A stretch of 64,000 bases of DNA from JBBQSU01 sp038234815 (GCA_038234815.1 JBBQSU010000001.1:1-64000); one strand, 5' to 3'; shown: positions 1 through 8,741, numbered from the stretch's first letter. Made by a program: numbers and translations. Notes: a model not told the origin generated them from the letters alone.

Positions 1-586
1 CGTTCACGGGGGTGTTGAACATCACCCATGGAAATCGTCGAGCGAATGCGCCGGCGTAATCGGCAACGTGCTGGGGCCAGTCGGCATTCTGAAAATCCAC
101 AAGCCAGTCGGGCAGGCCAAAGTGAACCAGGTCAATGATCGGCCGGATCCCCAACCGCTGCATCTCCGCCATTACCCCGTCCATAAATCGCCAGTCATAT
201 TTGCCCGGGCCAAGGAACGTCCTGTGGATCGGCGGACCGTATCGAAGGAAGCGGATGCCCAGGTTGTAGACCAGCGAGAGGTCTTTCTTCCAATTGTCGT
301 AATGCCCCGTTGATTCAAGCTGGTCGACGCGAATGTTATCGGTCGTAACGGGGTTGGAGCATTCGATCCCAACACTGAACATGAATTTCAGCGCTTCCTT
401 TGCGTCGGTTCCCGCACCATTCGACGGGTTTAACGCCACTCGCGGGCATTTTTCATCGCCCAATGCAGGGGGAGCTTTGGTTTCGGAGAATATGAGAGCG
501 CCCTCATCCATATAGATAGGCGGATTACGCTGCTCCGTCACATCGATCTGCGCACCTGAGTCCACAATTGCAGGTTGATTGCCCAT
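1..586 (-). CDS. Family 1-like TIM-barrel glycoside hydrolase, N-terminal part (cut by window edge)
   Basis: The reverse strand is open from an ATG at 586 to the window edge, giving 195 residues without a stop. Residues 65-95 carry FMFSVGIECSNP and a following QLESTGHY stretch. They resemble the beta-1 region of GH1-like proteins, where a putative glycosidase barrel is fused or related to dTDP-4-dehydrorhamnose reductase families. The NLGIRFLRYG and RPIIDLVHFGLPDWL segments look like beta-2 and beta-3 of a TIM barrel. The catalytic glutamates would lie beyond the left edge, so activity cannot be judged. It lies 43 bases downstream of, and co-directional with, another glycosidase-like gene, so the two are probably cotranscribed. 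No strong Shine-Dalgarno is seen before the ATG, and the frame stays open upstream. Confidence 0.8.
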   Translation of the reverse strand, partial: MGNQPAIVDSGAQIDVTEQRNPPIYMDEGALIFSETKAPPALGDEKCPRVALNPSNGAGTDAKEALKFMFSVGIECSNPVTTDNIRVDQLESTGHYDNWKKDLSLVYNLGIRFLRYGPPIHRTFLGPGKYDWRFMDGVMAEMQRLGIRPIIDLVHFGLPDWLVDFQNADWPQHVADYAGAFARRFPWVMFNTPVN

Positions 587-629
587 TCCAAAGTATACTT
601 CGTCAGGAGGGACAAAGATCGTGCAAAAT

Positions 630-1715
630 TTACTTCCTTTGCCCCCGTTTTGGTTTGGCGATTCGGCCCCTGTTTGTCAGCGACGCAATGACATCCACTT
701 CTTCAGATCGGTAGGGACGGCCGTCTGGATGAAATACCTCATGAAACCACGGTGAAGGTTCCGTTCGGTATGGCCGCTGCCAGGAATCCCAGGGATATTT
801 CGTCTGTGTCTTCCCTGCCACCAGCCCCCAGCAGAATGCCCCAACCTTATGCTTCTTCAGCACCGGCAAGACGCCCTCGAACGTACTCCCCGTGCCGCGC
901 GACATGTATTCCGTGCAGATCATCGGACGCTTATACCGCTGCAGATCGATTACCTTCCGCTCGATATGGTCCGGTCGGCCATAATCATGAAAGCTTATGA
1001 CGTCTGATTGCCCGATCTGCACGCGCTCGTGCTCCTTCATTGTCGCCTCACTCGCCCAGTCTCCCAGCCAGATCCCGGATGTCAGCGGTTGACTCGGTTT
1101 CCCCGCCCGTGCCCAGGCGAACACTTTCGGGATTAGTTGCGAGACGATCTTGGCCTTTCCCGGGCCAAGATCGCGAACGCCATAAGACATCGCATTCGGG
1201 TTGTCCGGCTCGTTCCACAGATCCCAGACTACAACCCGTGGATCATCCGCAAAATGCCTTATCACCCCAGTTACATACTCATGGAGTTGCTCAAACCTGG
1301 CGTAATCCTGCAGCACGTCCACGCCGGGCGACTGCGCCCATCCCGAATTGTGTACGCCCGGTTCCGGGTCGCGCTGCTTACCCGCATATGGAAACGGGTG
1401 CCACACACTATCGAAGAAGACGATCATCGTGCCGATTCCGTGCTTGTGCGCAATGCCTAGGAATTTGTCGATCCGCGCAAGAAACTTCCTGGCGTCCTGC
1501 TTCCACAACAGGTCGTGCAGAAACACCCGGATCGAGTTCATCCCGATCGACGACGCCCACTTTAGCTCTTCATCGATCAGTGCCGGCGAAAAAGTGTCCG
1601 CCTGCCACATCTCCAGCTGATTGATCGCGTTTCTCGGCGAGTAATTGCATCCCACGAGCCACGGCAGATCGCGATACCAGTCATTTGCTTTCTTCTTTGT
1701 CCAAACTTTGGCCAT
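630..1715 (-). CDS. GH5-like glycoside hydrolase (cellulase/mannanase superfamily)
   Basis: The 361-residue protein is a TIM-barrel glycosidase of the GH5/clan A type. The clan A acid/base motif appears as WDLWNEPDNPN near residues 165-175, with Asn-Glu at the end of strand 4. The likely nucleophile Glu is in ICTEYMSRG near residue 270. The GMNSIRVFLHDLLW segment fits strand 2. I chose ATG 1715 (MAKVWTKK) because GAGGAG sits 5-6 bases upstream; the longer reading from 1769 lacks such a site. No signal peptide is seen, so the protein is probably cytoplasmic or exported another way. It is followed at once by the partial GH1-like gene. The substrate cannot be read from sequence. Confidence 0.85.
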   Translation of the reverse strand: MAKVWTKKKANDWYRDLPWLVGCNYSPRNAINQLEMWQADTFSPALIDEELKWASSIGMNSIRVFLHDLLWKQDARKFLARIDKFLGIAHKHGIGTMIVFFDSVWHPFPYAGKQRDPEPGVHNSGWAQSPGVDVLQDYARFEQLHEYVTGVIRHFADDPRVVVWDLWNEPDNPNAMSYGVRDLGPGKAKIVSQLIPKVFAWARAGKPSQPLTSGIWLGDWASEATMKEHERVQIGQSDVISFHDYGRPDHIERKVIDLQRYKRPMICTEYMSRGTGSTFEGVLPVLKKHKVGAFCWGLVAGKTQTKYPWDSWQRPYRTEPSPWFHEVFHPDGRPYRSEEVDVIASLTNRGRIAKPKRGQRK

Positions 1716-2097
1716 CGGTTCTCCTCGCGTAGTGTAGGCTCCTTCCCTTACTGCGTCCGGACAATCCACACGTCAATGGGCGAAAAAAACGGAATAAGTA
1801 TCAGCGAGTACGCGGTTGAGAAGTCCCTCCAATCGCTCGATGCACTCAACGGTGATGCAGGAACCTGATCCGACAAAGGCAGCCAACGGCGACACGCACC
1901 AGGTTGGTTTCGGAATTGGTCAGTCTGGGGTTGCCGACCAAAAGGCCTGTCAATCGTGGGGAGGGTCAAACCTGGTTGCTTTCGCGGTGCGGAAGGAACC
2001 AGCCGAGTTGTTTCGCCATGATCTCCGCGGGATTAGGATGCGACCTTAAACGGCCGAGGTTTACGCGCGAGAACAAAGGCGTTTAGGAGCAACGACG
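1716..2097. other. Divergent intergenic region
   Basis: About 380 bases separate the outward-facing GH5-like gene and the AlgI-like gene, so promoters for both must lie here. The short ORFs in it have no family resemblance and no ribosome-binding site. I see no convincing repeat, RNA or promoter core. The AlgI-side leader ends in AGGAG at about 2085-2089, before the GTG start. Confidence 0.5.
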
Positions 2098-3558
2098 GTG
2101 GTCTTCAGTTCGCATCTATTCCTCTTCTATTTCCTGCCCGCCGTCCTTCTCCTGTATTACCTGCTGCCAGTGCCCCGCTGGCGAATCGGTTGGCTGGCTG
2201 CGGTGAGTTACGTTTTCTACGGCTGGGCCAATCCCCCGTGGGCCTTGATCATGTTCGCCAGCACCCTCATCGATTATTTCTGCGGCCTAGGACTTATCCG
2301 CATGTCAGGCTTACAGCGCCGGGCTGACCGCCATTGGAATCCTATTCCATCAACCACCCCGCGTACGCGCGGCATGCTCGCGCTCGTTATCTGCTCCATC
2401 AGCGCCAACCTAGCACTCCTGGGCTTCTTCAAGTACTACAATTTCACCGAGCAGAATCTCAACTACCTGGCATTGGCATTGGGCGGCCACGAATGGGTTC
2501 CGGTTCTGCGGGTGGTGTTGCCGGTAGGGGTGAGTTTCTACACGTTCAAATCAATGAGTTACTGCATCGATGTGTACCGCGGTGAAGCCCCACCCATGTC
2601 CAATTTCATCGACTTCAACGCATTTGAAGCGATGTTTCCCGATCTCGTCGCTGGCCCCATCATCCGCTACGGCGCAATCGCCGAGCAAATGCGGCACCGC
2701 GCCCACACTACCGACAAATTTGCCCGCGGTATCGCCTTCCTAGCCTGCGGCCTGGCCAAGAAAATTCTGATCGCCAATCCAATGGGGTACATGGCTGATG
2801 CCTCCTTTGGGTCTGTTTCGCGACATGTCCTTGATGCCTGGACCGGCTTGCTCGCCTATGCGTTTCAGATCTACTTTGATTTTTCCGGCTACAGCGACAT
2901 CGCGGTGGGACTGGGGCTGATGTTCGGCTTCGTTTTTATCAAGAACTTTGATGCCCCGTACCGCGCTGAAAGCATCACCGATTTCTGGCGGCGCTGGCAT
3001 ATCAGTTTGTCCACGTGGTTGCGCGACTACCTATACATTCCTCTCGGTGGCAATCGAAAGGGAAATACCCGCGCCTACCTCAACCTGATCACAGTGATGC
3101 TGTTGGGCGGATTGTGGCACGGCGCATCATGGACGTTCGTCGCTTGGGGAGCAATTCATGGGCTCATGTTGGTCGTCGAGCGTTTCGGCGGCAAGGAGAG
3201 CCTCTATCGGCGGCTGCCATCGGTGTTGCGCGTGGCCATCACCTTCGTGGTGATTTGCCTGGCATGGGTGTTCTTCCGGGCCGAGCATCTGAGTGCCGCG
3301 TGGCAATATCTGGCATCACTCGTGGGCTTGGGACAGCAGACGAGCGGCATGGATCTGGTGGCGGGCGTGATGTACAGCCGCTACCACATTGCCCTGCTGC
3401 TGATCGCAGGAATCATCGTCTGGTTCACACCACAGACCTGGACCTTTACCGCGCGGCTTACCCCCATACGAGCGGCGTGGTGCATATTGTTACTGGTGAC
3501 CGCGATATTGTTCATGTGGACCCAGACTGAGAATCCGTTCCTCTATTTCCAGTTTTGA
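2098..3558 (+). CDS. MBOAT-family membrane O-acyltransferase (AlgI-like)
   Basis: The 486-residue polytopic membrane protein belongs to the MBOAT family, in the AlgI/DltB branch that moves acyl groups across the membrane for polysaccharide O-acetylation. Visible signatures are an N-terminal FSSHLFLFYFLP-type helix, WRRWHISLSTWLRDYLYIPLGG at about 298-320, and LGGLWHGASW with the invariant histidine at about 340. The start is GTG with AGGAG 8-9 bases upstream. It lies 16 bases before an AlgJ/AlgX-like gene, the usual partner that passes the acetyl group to the glycan. The acceptor is unknown; the large polysaccharide operon at 25-41 kb is one candidate source (inference). Confidence 0.93.
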   Translation: MVFSSHLFLFYFLPAVLLLYYLLPVPRWRIGWLAAVSYVFYGWANPPWALIMFASTLIDYFCGLGLIRMSGLQRRADRHWNPIPSTTPRTRGMLALVICSISANLALLGFFKYYNFTEQNLNYLALALGGHEWVPVLRVVLPVGVSFYTFKSMSYCIDVYRGEAPPMSNFIDFNAFEAMFPDLVAGPIIRYGAIAEQMRHRAHTTDKFARGIAFLACGLAKKILIANPMGYMADASFGSVSRHVLDAWTGLLAYAFQIYFDFSGYSDIAVGLGLMFGFVFIKNFDAPYRAESITDFWRRWHISLSTWLRDYLYIPLGGNRKGNTRAYLNLITVMLLGGLWHGASWTFVAWGAIHGLMLVVERFGGKESLYRRLPSVLRVAITFVVICLAWVFFRAEHLSAAWQYLASLVGLGQQTSGMDLVAGVMYSRYHIALLLIAGIIVWFTPQTWTFTARLTPIRAAWCILLLVTAILFMWTQTENPFLYFQF

Positions 3559-3574
3559 TACGGGACAACACGAG

Positions 3575-4876
3575 ATGCCGACACGTGGCCGTTATAATCC
3601 TGCTTCTGCCAAGACGGCGCTTCAGTCGCTTGTCACCACTGCAGAAATGCGCCAAGGGCATATCCACACGCGCGTCTCGCGGAGTGTCGCCTGGACCATG
3701 ATCTTGCTGTTCCTCGGCATCATTCTGACGGTGCCGATCTCAGAACTCGTTGCAGAGTTTGCCGAAGGTAAACATCTGCGGGTGCTGAATCTCTTTACCA
3801 TGGGCCGTTTCCCTACGAAAGGCGATCTACGCCAATATGAAGAGACCCTCGAGGAGCGATCACTGCTCGTTCGCTACGTACAACCGCGCATGCAGGAAAT
3901 GCTTACCTCTCGCGGCGGTTTCGCCTCCAGCAACGTCGTACTCGGTCAGGAGGATTGGCTGTTCTATCGTCCGGGCGTCGATTCGGTGACCGGGAACGGT
4001 TTCCTCGAACCCATCACATTGCGGACTCGCGCGCGGAACCTGCGCGACGCCGTCAGCACAGAAACGATCTCTTCCGATCCCCGGCCGGCCATTCTCGAAT
4101 TTCATTGGCAAGTGCGCGCCGCCGGCGGCCATTTAGTCCTGATGCCCACTCCCGACAAGGCGAGCATTCATGCGGCACAACTCTCGCGTGCGGCACAACC
4201 ATTCCCCGTCAACCCGTCATGGGTGCAGTTTGTGCAGGAAATGCGTGCTGCTGGCGTGGACGTATTCGACGCGACTCCGCGTGCGACGTCCTCCAGCCAG
4301 ATTCGATTTCTTCGCCACGACACACATTGGACGCCACAGTGGATGGATGACGTCTCCAATCAGCTTGCCGCGCATATTCAGCCGATGCTCTCGGCCCGCG
4401 AACCTACAACCATACAACTTGAGCAAGTTTCGGTTAGTAATATGGGCGATCTTGTTGAGATGCTGCGGCTTCCTGCTACGCAGCAGCGCTTCCTACCTCA
4501 GCGGGTGATACTTGAGCGCGTGCGATCCCCTAAAGGTGAATCGCTCCGGCCCGATAACGATTCTGATGTGTTACTGCTCGGCGACAGCTTCGCCAACATC
4601 TATTCCGCCGCGCAAATGGGCTGGGGTGAGTCCTCCGGATTACCTGAGCATCTCGCCTACCATCTGCACAGACCGGTCGATTGGATTGCTCGCAACGACG
4701 CCGGCGCGCACGCGACACGGGAGATTCTCAGCGGTCAGATGGCGCAAGGGCGAAATCGCCTGGCCGGGAAAAAGGTCGTCATTTGGCAGTTCACCGCACG
4801 TGAACTCTCATTCGGAGACTGGAAGCACATTGAAATTACACCCATTCCGGCCACGGCGACCACAAAGACTCATTGA
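3575..4876 (+). CDS. AlgJ/AlgX-like O-acetyltransferase (DHHW/SGNH fold)
   Basis: The 433-residue protein has one N-terminal membrane anchor (about residues 40-60) and a large periplasmic domain. It carries the two hallmark motifs of the alginate-acetylation AlgJ/AlgX family: RHDTHW with the Asp-x-His pair at about 248-250, and LLLGDSF with the nucleophilic serine at about 335. These make up an SGNH-hydrolase-like Ser-His-Asp site. It probably receives acetyl groups from the upstream AlgI-like protein and places them on an exported polysaccharide. The ATG at 3575 follows the AlgI stop by 16 bases; a downstream Met before the anchor is a possible alternative start. Its last 7 bases overlap the end of the convergent lipoprotein gene. 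Confidence 0.9.
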   Translation: MPTRGRYNPASAKTALQSLVTTAEMRQGHIHTRVSRSVAWTMILLFLGIILTVPISELVAEFAEGKHLRVLNLFTMGRFPTKGDLRQYEETLEERSLLVRYVQPRMQEMLTSRGGFASSNVVLGQEDWLFYRPGVDSVTGNGFLEPITLRTRARNLRDAVSTETISSDPRPAILEFHWQVRAAGGHLVLMPTPDKASIHAAQLSRAAQPFPVNPSWVQFVQEMRAAGVDVFDATPRATSSSQIRFLRHDTHWTPQWMDDVSNQLAAHIQPMLSAREPTTIQLEQVSVSNMGDLVEMLRLPATQQRFLPQRVILERVRSPKGESLRPDNDSDVLLLGDSFANIYSAAQMGWGESSGLPEHLAYHLHRPVDWIARNDAGAHATREILSGQMAQGRNRLAGKKVVIWQFTARELSFGDWKHIEITPIPATATTKTH

Positions 4877-5382
4877 CCAACCTGATTGGTCCACACGGCC
4901 CAATAAAGCGGACCGGTTTCCTGTTCGAAATATTTGTTCACGATCCCGCCCATGAAATAGTCATCGATCGGCACATCCAACGCGAGCCGATGGACCTGAC
5001 CAACCTGAAAAGAAGTGACGGTTCCCCCAATGACCTTTACCCGACGATCGGCCGCCTCGCTGCGCGGCTTCGTGGGATTGTACTGTCCCACATAGATCGT
5101 ATCCGCATGCACCTTGCCGCGATGAACCTGCACGACTTGATACTTGAGAATTGCGGCATAATCATAGAGTTCGCGTTTGAAGATCGCTCCCTGCGGAATT
5201 TCCACCAATCGCGCTGTCACCTCAATTGATCCAAGCGTGGTGACCTTCGCATCGGCACCGTCCTTCTTGGCTGCCGTCGCCGATTCTCGCCCGCAACCAG
5301 CGACCGCCAACGCCGTCAGCATCGCCAAAACGCCTGCTCTGCGCCAAACGCGGCCCATCTTGGTGATAATCATCTCTTTCAT
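4870..5382 (-). CDS. Small lipoprotein of unknown function
   Basis: The 170-residue product starts at ATG 5382, which overlaps the TGA of the upstream propeller gene as ATGA, so translation is probably coupled. A basic N-terminus and hydrophobic stretch end in a lipobox (AVAGC at about residue 30), so it should be lipidated and membrane anchored. The mature part reads as a beta-rich domain with repeated Lys-Val and Ile-x-Val strands; I recognise no catalytic motif. The longer reading from 5442 would bury the lipobox and is rejected. Its 3' end overlaps the AlgJ-like gene tail-to-tail by 7 bases. Confidence 0.8.
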   Translation of the reverse strand: MKEMIITKMGRVWRRAGVLAMLTALAVAGCGRESATAAKKDGADAKVTTLGSIEVTARLVEIPQGAIFKRELYDYAAILKYQVVQVHRGKVHADTIYVGQYNPTKPRSEAADRRVKVIGGTVTSFQVGQVHRLALDVPIDDYFMGGIVNKYFEQETGPLYWAVWTNQVGQ

Positions 5383-7400
5383 GGTTTCGCTTGGGTTGCT
5401 GCCGCATCCCCAATCTCCTTGACCGTCCAATGTGGTTCCCATCCCCAGGACAAGTCCAGCCGCGGACCGGACTTGGCCTTTGGAAAACGTTGCTTGAGCG
5501 CGGCGCTTTTGCCGCAGATCACCGGGGCGTCGGCGATACGGACGATCGCCATACTGGTATGAGAGTTGTCGACTTTACCAAGATCGCTCTCGCTGCGCGT
5601 AAAGAGTACATAACGGCCATCGGGTGAGGCGCAACCGCCGTAGATGTGGCGGTTGTCTTCGGCGTAGATGACGCGTTTGTCCTTGCCGTCGCCGTTGGCG
5701 ACCCAGAGCTCGGCCCAGCCGCCTTTGTCCGGGATTATGCCGCGGGCATAGACGATGCGGAGCGAATCAGGCAGCCAATCGGGCGTGCAGTTGTAGCGGT
5801 CGGTTTCGCTAATGGCGTTGATGTCGCCGGTACGGGTACTGAGCCGACCGATATTCCAGAACGGTCCGAGGCCATTGGCGGTGCCGACGAACCACTGACC
5901 ATCCGGCGACCAAGTCAGCTGTTGCACGATTCCTTTGCGGGGCGATTCGCGCACAACCTTGAGCGTAGCGAGATCGATGATCTGCACATTATCTTTCGCC
6001 AGGCAGGCAATCTGCTTGCTGTCCGGCCCCCAGGAGGCCCATTGAAACTTGCCCCCCAGCACGACCGGGTTCTTGCCGTCGGCATCGGCAATGACCAGAT
6101 CAAAGGTACCGTAGGTGTTGTTGTCCAGCGCCTCGGTGACCGGCATGCGGTAGTAAAGTATCTTCTTGCCGTCCGGCGAAAACCGGACACCCCCCTCGTT
6201 GAATTTGGGCGTGCTCGTCAGCGCGTGGCGATGGGAGCCATCGGGCCGCATGACAAAAAGATCCCAGTCTCCGGTCTCCGTCTGGGCGCTGAAGGCGATC
6301 CAGCCCATGCTGCGAAGTTCCCTCGCGAGTTCGGACGAGGGGGCGTCGCCGGCGGGCGCTTCGGAGGCGGTCCAGCAAGGCTCCCAGCCGGTAGGAAGTG
6401 TTAGCACCGGGCCGGTCTTGGCATTGGGATACTCGAGCCGTAGCTTCGCGACGTCACCGCCATAGAGCGGGGCATCGGCGAGCCGCATCAGCGCCATGGG
6501 AGCGCCGCCGTGGCCCGGGTCGCCGTCTTCGTTCATGTTGCCGGTGAAGAGGGCGTACTTGCCGTCGGGGGAGATTTGGCCACCGTAAACATGGCGGCCA
6601 TCCTCGGCGTAAAGCAAGTGGGGGTCGCGGCCGTCAGCTTCCGCGATCCAAAGCTGCGTCCACTGGGCGGGGCGCTTGGAGAAGATGAGACGCTTACCGT
6701 CCGGTGACCAGTCAGGCGTGCAGCAATCGACCTTGCTGACGGCGCGGGTCTTGCCGCTGGCAATGTCCATGCAGGCGATGCTCCATCCGGTGCCGAAGTT
6801 GTTGGCCACGCCGGATAGTGACGACCCATCGGGCGACCACGTCATCTGCTGGAAGAACCCCTGCCGCGGAAGCGTCCGAACTACCTTCTTGGAAACTAGA
6901 TCGACAATCGTAATGCCCTTGATCCCCAGGCATGCGATCTGCTTGCCGTCCGGGCTCGAACTGGCCCAAGGGTATTCGCCCACCTCACCGAACGCCTCCG
7001 GTTTGGTCCCATCGCTCCTAGAAACGGTCAACTGCCCCTGGATTCCGTGATCATTTCCGCTAATGGTTCCGTTTCGCGGTAACCGGCGATAAAGCAGACG
7101 CGAGCCATCGCGTGAAAACAGCGGGTACGCTTCGTTGAAGTCCGGGGTATTCGTAACGTTTCTGACGTTCGATCCATCGGGACGACAGATGAACAGGTCC
7201 CAGTCCCCCTTCTTTGACGGCGCAGAGTAAACGACCCAGCCCTTGTCGTGAACTTCCCCGGTCAGTGCTTCCACGGCTTGGTCGCGACCGCGCCGTGGGG
7301 CATCCTGGGCTTCTGCCGAATTCGCGAGCATTGCCGTCCACAATGCTGCAGCAATGACCGTTTTGGGGGACATGCCGAATTTTCCAAGTGCGCCATTCAT
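5379..7400 (-). CDS. Exported TolB/WD40-like beta-propeller protein with internal duplication
   Basis: The 673-residue protein has a Sec signal ending near AEAQDAPRRG (about residues 1-31 from ATG 7400). It then has two homologous halves of about 300 residues. Each half begins with a KGW or MGW sheet, then GDWDLFxxRPDGS, and carries several SPDGK turns typical of PD40/TolB propeller blades (SPDGKQIACLG, SPDGKYALFTG, SPDGKKILYYR, SPDGRYVLFTR). Such propellers usually act as periplasmic binding or scaffolding modules; no catalytic domain is seen. ATG 7400 was preferred to the earlier reading at 7541, which lacks a signal peptide. It is translationally coupled to the downstream lipoprotein. Confidence 0.85.
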   Translation of the reverse strand: MNGALGKFGMSPKTVIAAALWTAMLANSAEAQDAPRRGRDQAVEALTGEVHDKGWVVYSAPSKKGDWDLFICRPDGSNVRNVTNTPDFNEAYPLFSRDGSRLLYRRLPRNGTISGNDHGIQGQLTVSRSDGTKPEAFGEVGEYPWASSSPDGKQIACLGIKGITIVDLVSKKVVRTLPRQGFFQQMTWSPDGSSLSGVANNFGTGWSIACMDIASGKTRAVSKVDCCTPDWSPDGKRLIFSKRPAQWTQLWIAEADGRDPHLLYAEDGRHVYGGQISPDGKYALFTGNMNEDGDPGHGGAPMALMRLADAPLYGGDVAKLRLEYPNAKTGPVLTLPTGWEPCWTASEAPAGDAPSSELARELRSMGWIAFSAQTETGDWDLFVMRPDGSHRHALTSTPKFNEGGVRFSPDGKKILYYRMPVTEALDNNTYGTFDLVIADADGKNPVVLGGKFQWASWGPDSKQIACLAKDNVQIIDLATLKVVRESPRKGIVQQLTWSPDGQWFVGTANGLGPFWNIGRLSTRTGDINAISETDRYNCTPDWLPDSLRIVYARGIIPDKGGWAELWVANGDGKDKRVIYAEDNRHIYGGCASPDGRYVLFTRSESDLGKVDNSHTSMAIVRIADAPVICGKSAALKQRFPKAKSGPRLDLSWGWEPHWTVKEIGDAAATQAKP

Positions 7401-7648
7401 GGACGCCAATATACCGCCCTGGTTGACCCTACCCAATTGTGTCTGGCGCGCCACGGTTCCTCTTGGCGGGTAAACTCCCGCAGAAAAGGAATCTGTTGGC
7501 AGTAGGCGAGCGAAGTAGGTCCAGACGGGCGGGAAAAACAAGCGAGTAAAACTGGTCCACCCCCATGGCCTTGGATTGCGTGCCGATTCTTTGAATCGTG
7601 CGTATCAAGGCAGGGATGTTAAACGTGGGCGACTACCTGCAGATTCGA

Positions 7649-7786
7649 TTATTGCATCGGGCGGGAATGGGCAAGCAAAATGCCGGCACGGGTGGTCTCG
7701 CCGAATACGTCCTCGTACTTCTCCCGGAGTTGGCCGACGGTCATCCGCTGCAGGACGGCGATCTGGTTTCCGATGTTCAGGGCCAT
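7649..7786 (-). pseudogene. DUF2924 protein, truncated after about 36 codons
   Basis: An ATG at 7786 with GGAG seven to ten bases upstream opens a 45-residue frame. It matches the conserved start of DUF2924 proteins: MALNIG then RMTVGQLREKYEDVFGE and TRAG. In intact family members the sequence continues with a NK(D/E)xLxxRIAWR segment. Here it breaks after TRAG into unrelated residues and stops at 7649. DUF2924 genes usually accompany site-specific recombinases in phage-like elements. This copy is a remnant. Confidence 0.65.
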
Positions 7787-7828
7787 GTTCAAACTCCTAT
7801 CTCTGGCTCTGGCAAGGCGTTAACTGCG

Positions 7829-8061
7829 CTAGACATGAAGCCTCGTTCCCGCCTGATACTCAAGGCCGGTTGCGCCAGATTCCTGCGGATTCTGCAGATT
7901 GCCGGAAGGCGGCGATGGGGCGGGACCGCCAAGGTGTAGCGCCGGAGCTGCGCGAGTAGCGGCAGCGCCGGCGTGATCTCCGGGATGCCCCGGCTCTGCC
8001 CCGGGCGATCGGTGCGGAAGTAGTGCAGGATGCTCCGCGCCGGCACGCGGTCATACGGCCA
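7829..8061 (-). pseudogene. Phage portal protein remnant with deletion and frame change
   Basis: Reading the reverse strand from about 8061, one frame gives YDRVPARSILHYFRTDRPGQ and then SRGIPEITPALPLLAQLRRY. This is the characteristic central segment of lambda-type (HK97/lambda superfamily) portal proteins, where the RPGQxRGIP motif is conserved. The frame ends abruptly at about 7925. A neighbouring frame then runs with protein-like composition (PSGNLQNPQESG) to a TAG at 7829. This pattern fits an internal deletion that joined two parts of a phage gene out of frame. The flanks on both sides belong to other fragments. Confidence 0.55.
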
Positions 8062-8389
8062 CGGGTGGTGGGATGAGCTCCTTGAGCGACCAGGCCGCTT
8101 CGAGCAAAACATCGCGATGCTCGGCAGTAAGTAAGGGAAGGTCGTTGATTTCGCCCTGCACAAGAACGTATCCGGGCGTGGGATGGCAAAGGAATAAACC
8201 GCCCTCGCCCCGAGTTTCGATGAGGGTGAGAGTAATCTCCCAGGCTCCGGCGCCATTACGCCGCGGTTTGTAGGTCTTGCCGGTGATAGTGACAAGACCC
8301 TCAGCGGCTGGATCGCCGACGCCCGGCCCGATCCCGCGGGCAACATCGACGTACAAAGCTTCGATGAACTCGCCCAACTCCGGGCCCAT
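8051..8389 (-). CDS. Uncharacterised ORF in the mobile-element graveyard (probably a fragment)
   Basis: A 112-residue frame (ATG 8389, longer reading from 8410) has ordinary codon use and a beta-rich segment, TLIETRGEGGLFLCHPTPGY, followed by LLTAEHRDVLLEAAWSLKEL. The latter vaguely recalls the linker after primase/polymerase-like domains in phage proteins, but I cannot assign a family. Its 5' end is antisense to the IS3 remnant, and its 3' end runs straight into the portal fragment. It is therefore probably a broken gene, not a working one. Confidence 0.4.
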   Translation of the reverse strand: MGPELGEFIEALYVDVARGIGPGVGDPAAEGLVTITGKTYKPRRNGAGAWEITLTLIETRGEGGLFLCHPTPGYVLVQGEINDLPLLTAEHRDVLLEAAWSLKELIPPPVAV

Positions 8390-8577
8390 AATCGTCAACT
8401 CCTGGAACAAAACCGGCGTGTCACCGCAGAGCGTGACTTTTTAAAAAAAGTGTCCGCTTCCTTCGCGACTCCGACCCGCCCGATCGGAGGTTCCAGGTGA
8501 TTCACGAATCCAAGGATCTGTTCGCCATCCGCATGATGTGTGACGCCCTGAACGTCAGTCGGCAAGGCTACTGTCGC
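8361..8577 (+). mobile_element. IS3-family transposase remnant (OrfA end, frameshift site, OrfB start)
   Basis: On the plus strand the C-terminal leucine-zipper/catalytic-linker part of an IS3 OrfA is readable (AQLRAHNRQLLEQN, then ERDFLKKVSASFA), ending at TGA 8498-8500. In the -1 frame, OrfB is open across the junction and continues FQVIHESKDLFAIRMMCDAL then NVSRQGY. This is the conserved start of the IS3/IS911 OrfB helix before the DDE domain. The run of seven A followed by G at 8443-8450 is the expected slippery heptamer for programmed -1 frameshifting. The left part of OrfA, all of the DDE domain and both terminal repeats are missing. The right junction, at about 8577, abuts the integrase remnant. 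Confidence 0.75.
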
Positions 8578-8741
8578 CCGGCAGCGAGCCACTCGGCAAT
8601 CAAGCGGTCGTAATGAGCACGACTCGCTTTCGACAGCCACGGACCCAGGAGATGGTCATGTCCGGCGAGCGTGACAATAGCCTGTCCGGACTGCTTGTGA
8701 AGACGATAGGAAGGAAGCGCATCGGCGGGTAGACGGGGCAT
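8568..8741 (-). pseudogene. Tyrosine-recombinase (integrase) N-terminal remnant
   Basis: From ATG 8741 the frame gives MPRLPADALPSYRLHKQSGQ, followed by AIVTLAGHDHLLGPW and then RAHYDRLIAEWLAAGR. This is the very conserved start of planctomycete-type phage integrases (an SSo7d-like arm-binding N-terminus). It stops at 8568 after 57 residues, where it meets the IS3 remnant, so the core-binding and catalytic domains (R..HxxR..Y) are absent. The gene would have started about 120 bases from the tRNA-Gly gene, a usual position for an integrase that targets a tRNA. Confidence 0.7.

Noticed and set aside
5646..6404. 252-codon plus-strand frame inside the propeller gene
   Set aside because: It is a shadow of the real minus-strand gene, with no start signal and no family motif.
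7576..7959. Plus-strand frames of 113-127 codons
   Set aside because: The opposite strand holds recognisable DUF2924 and portal fragments in this stretch.
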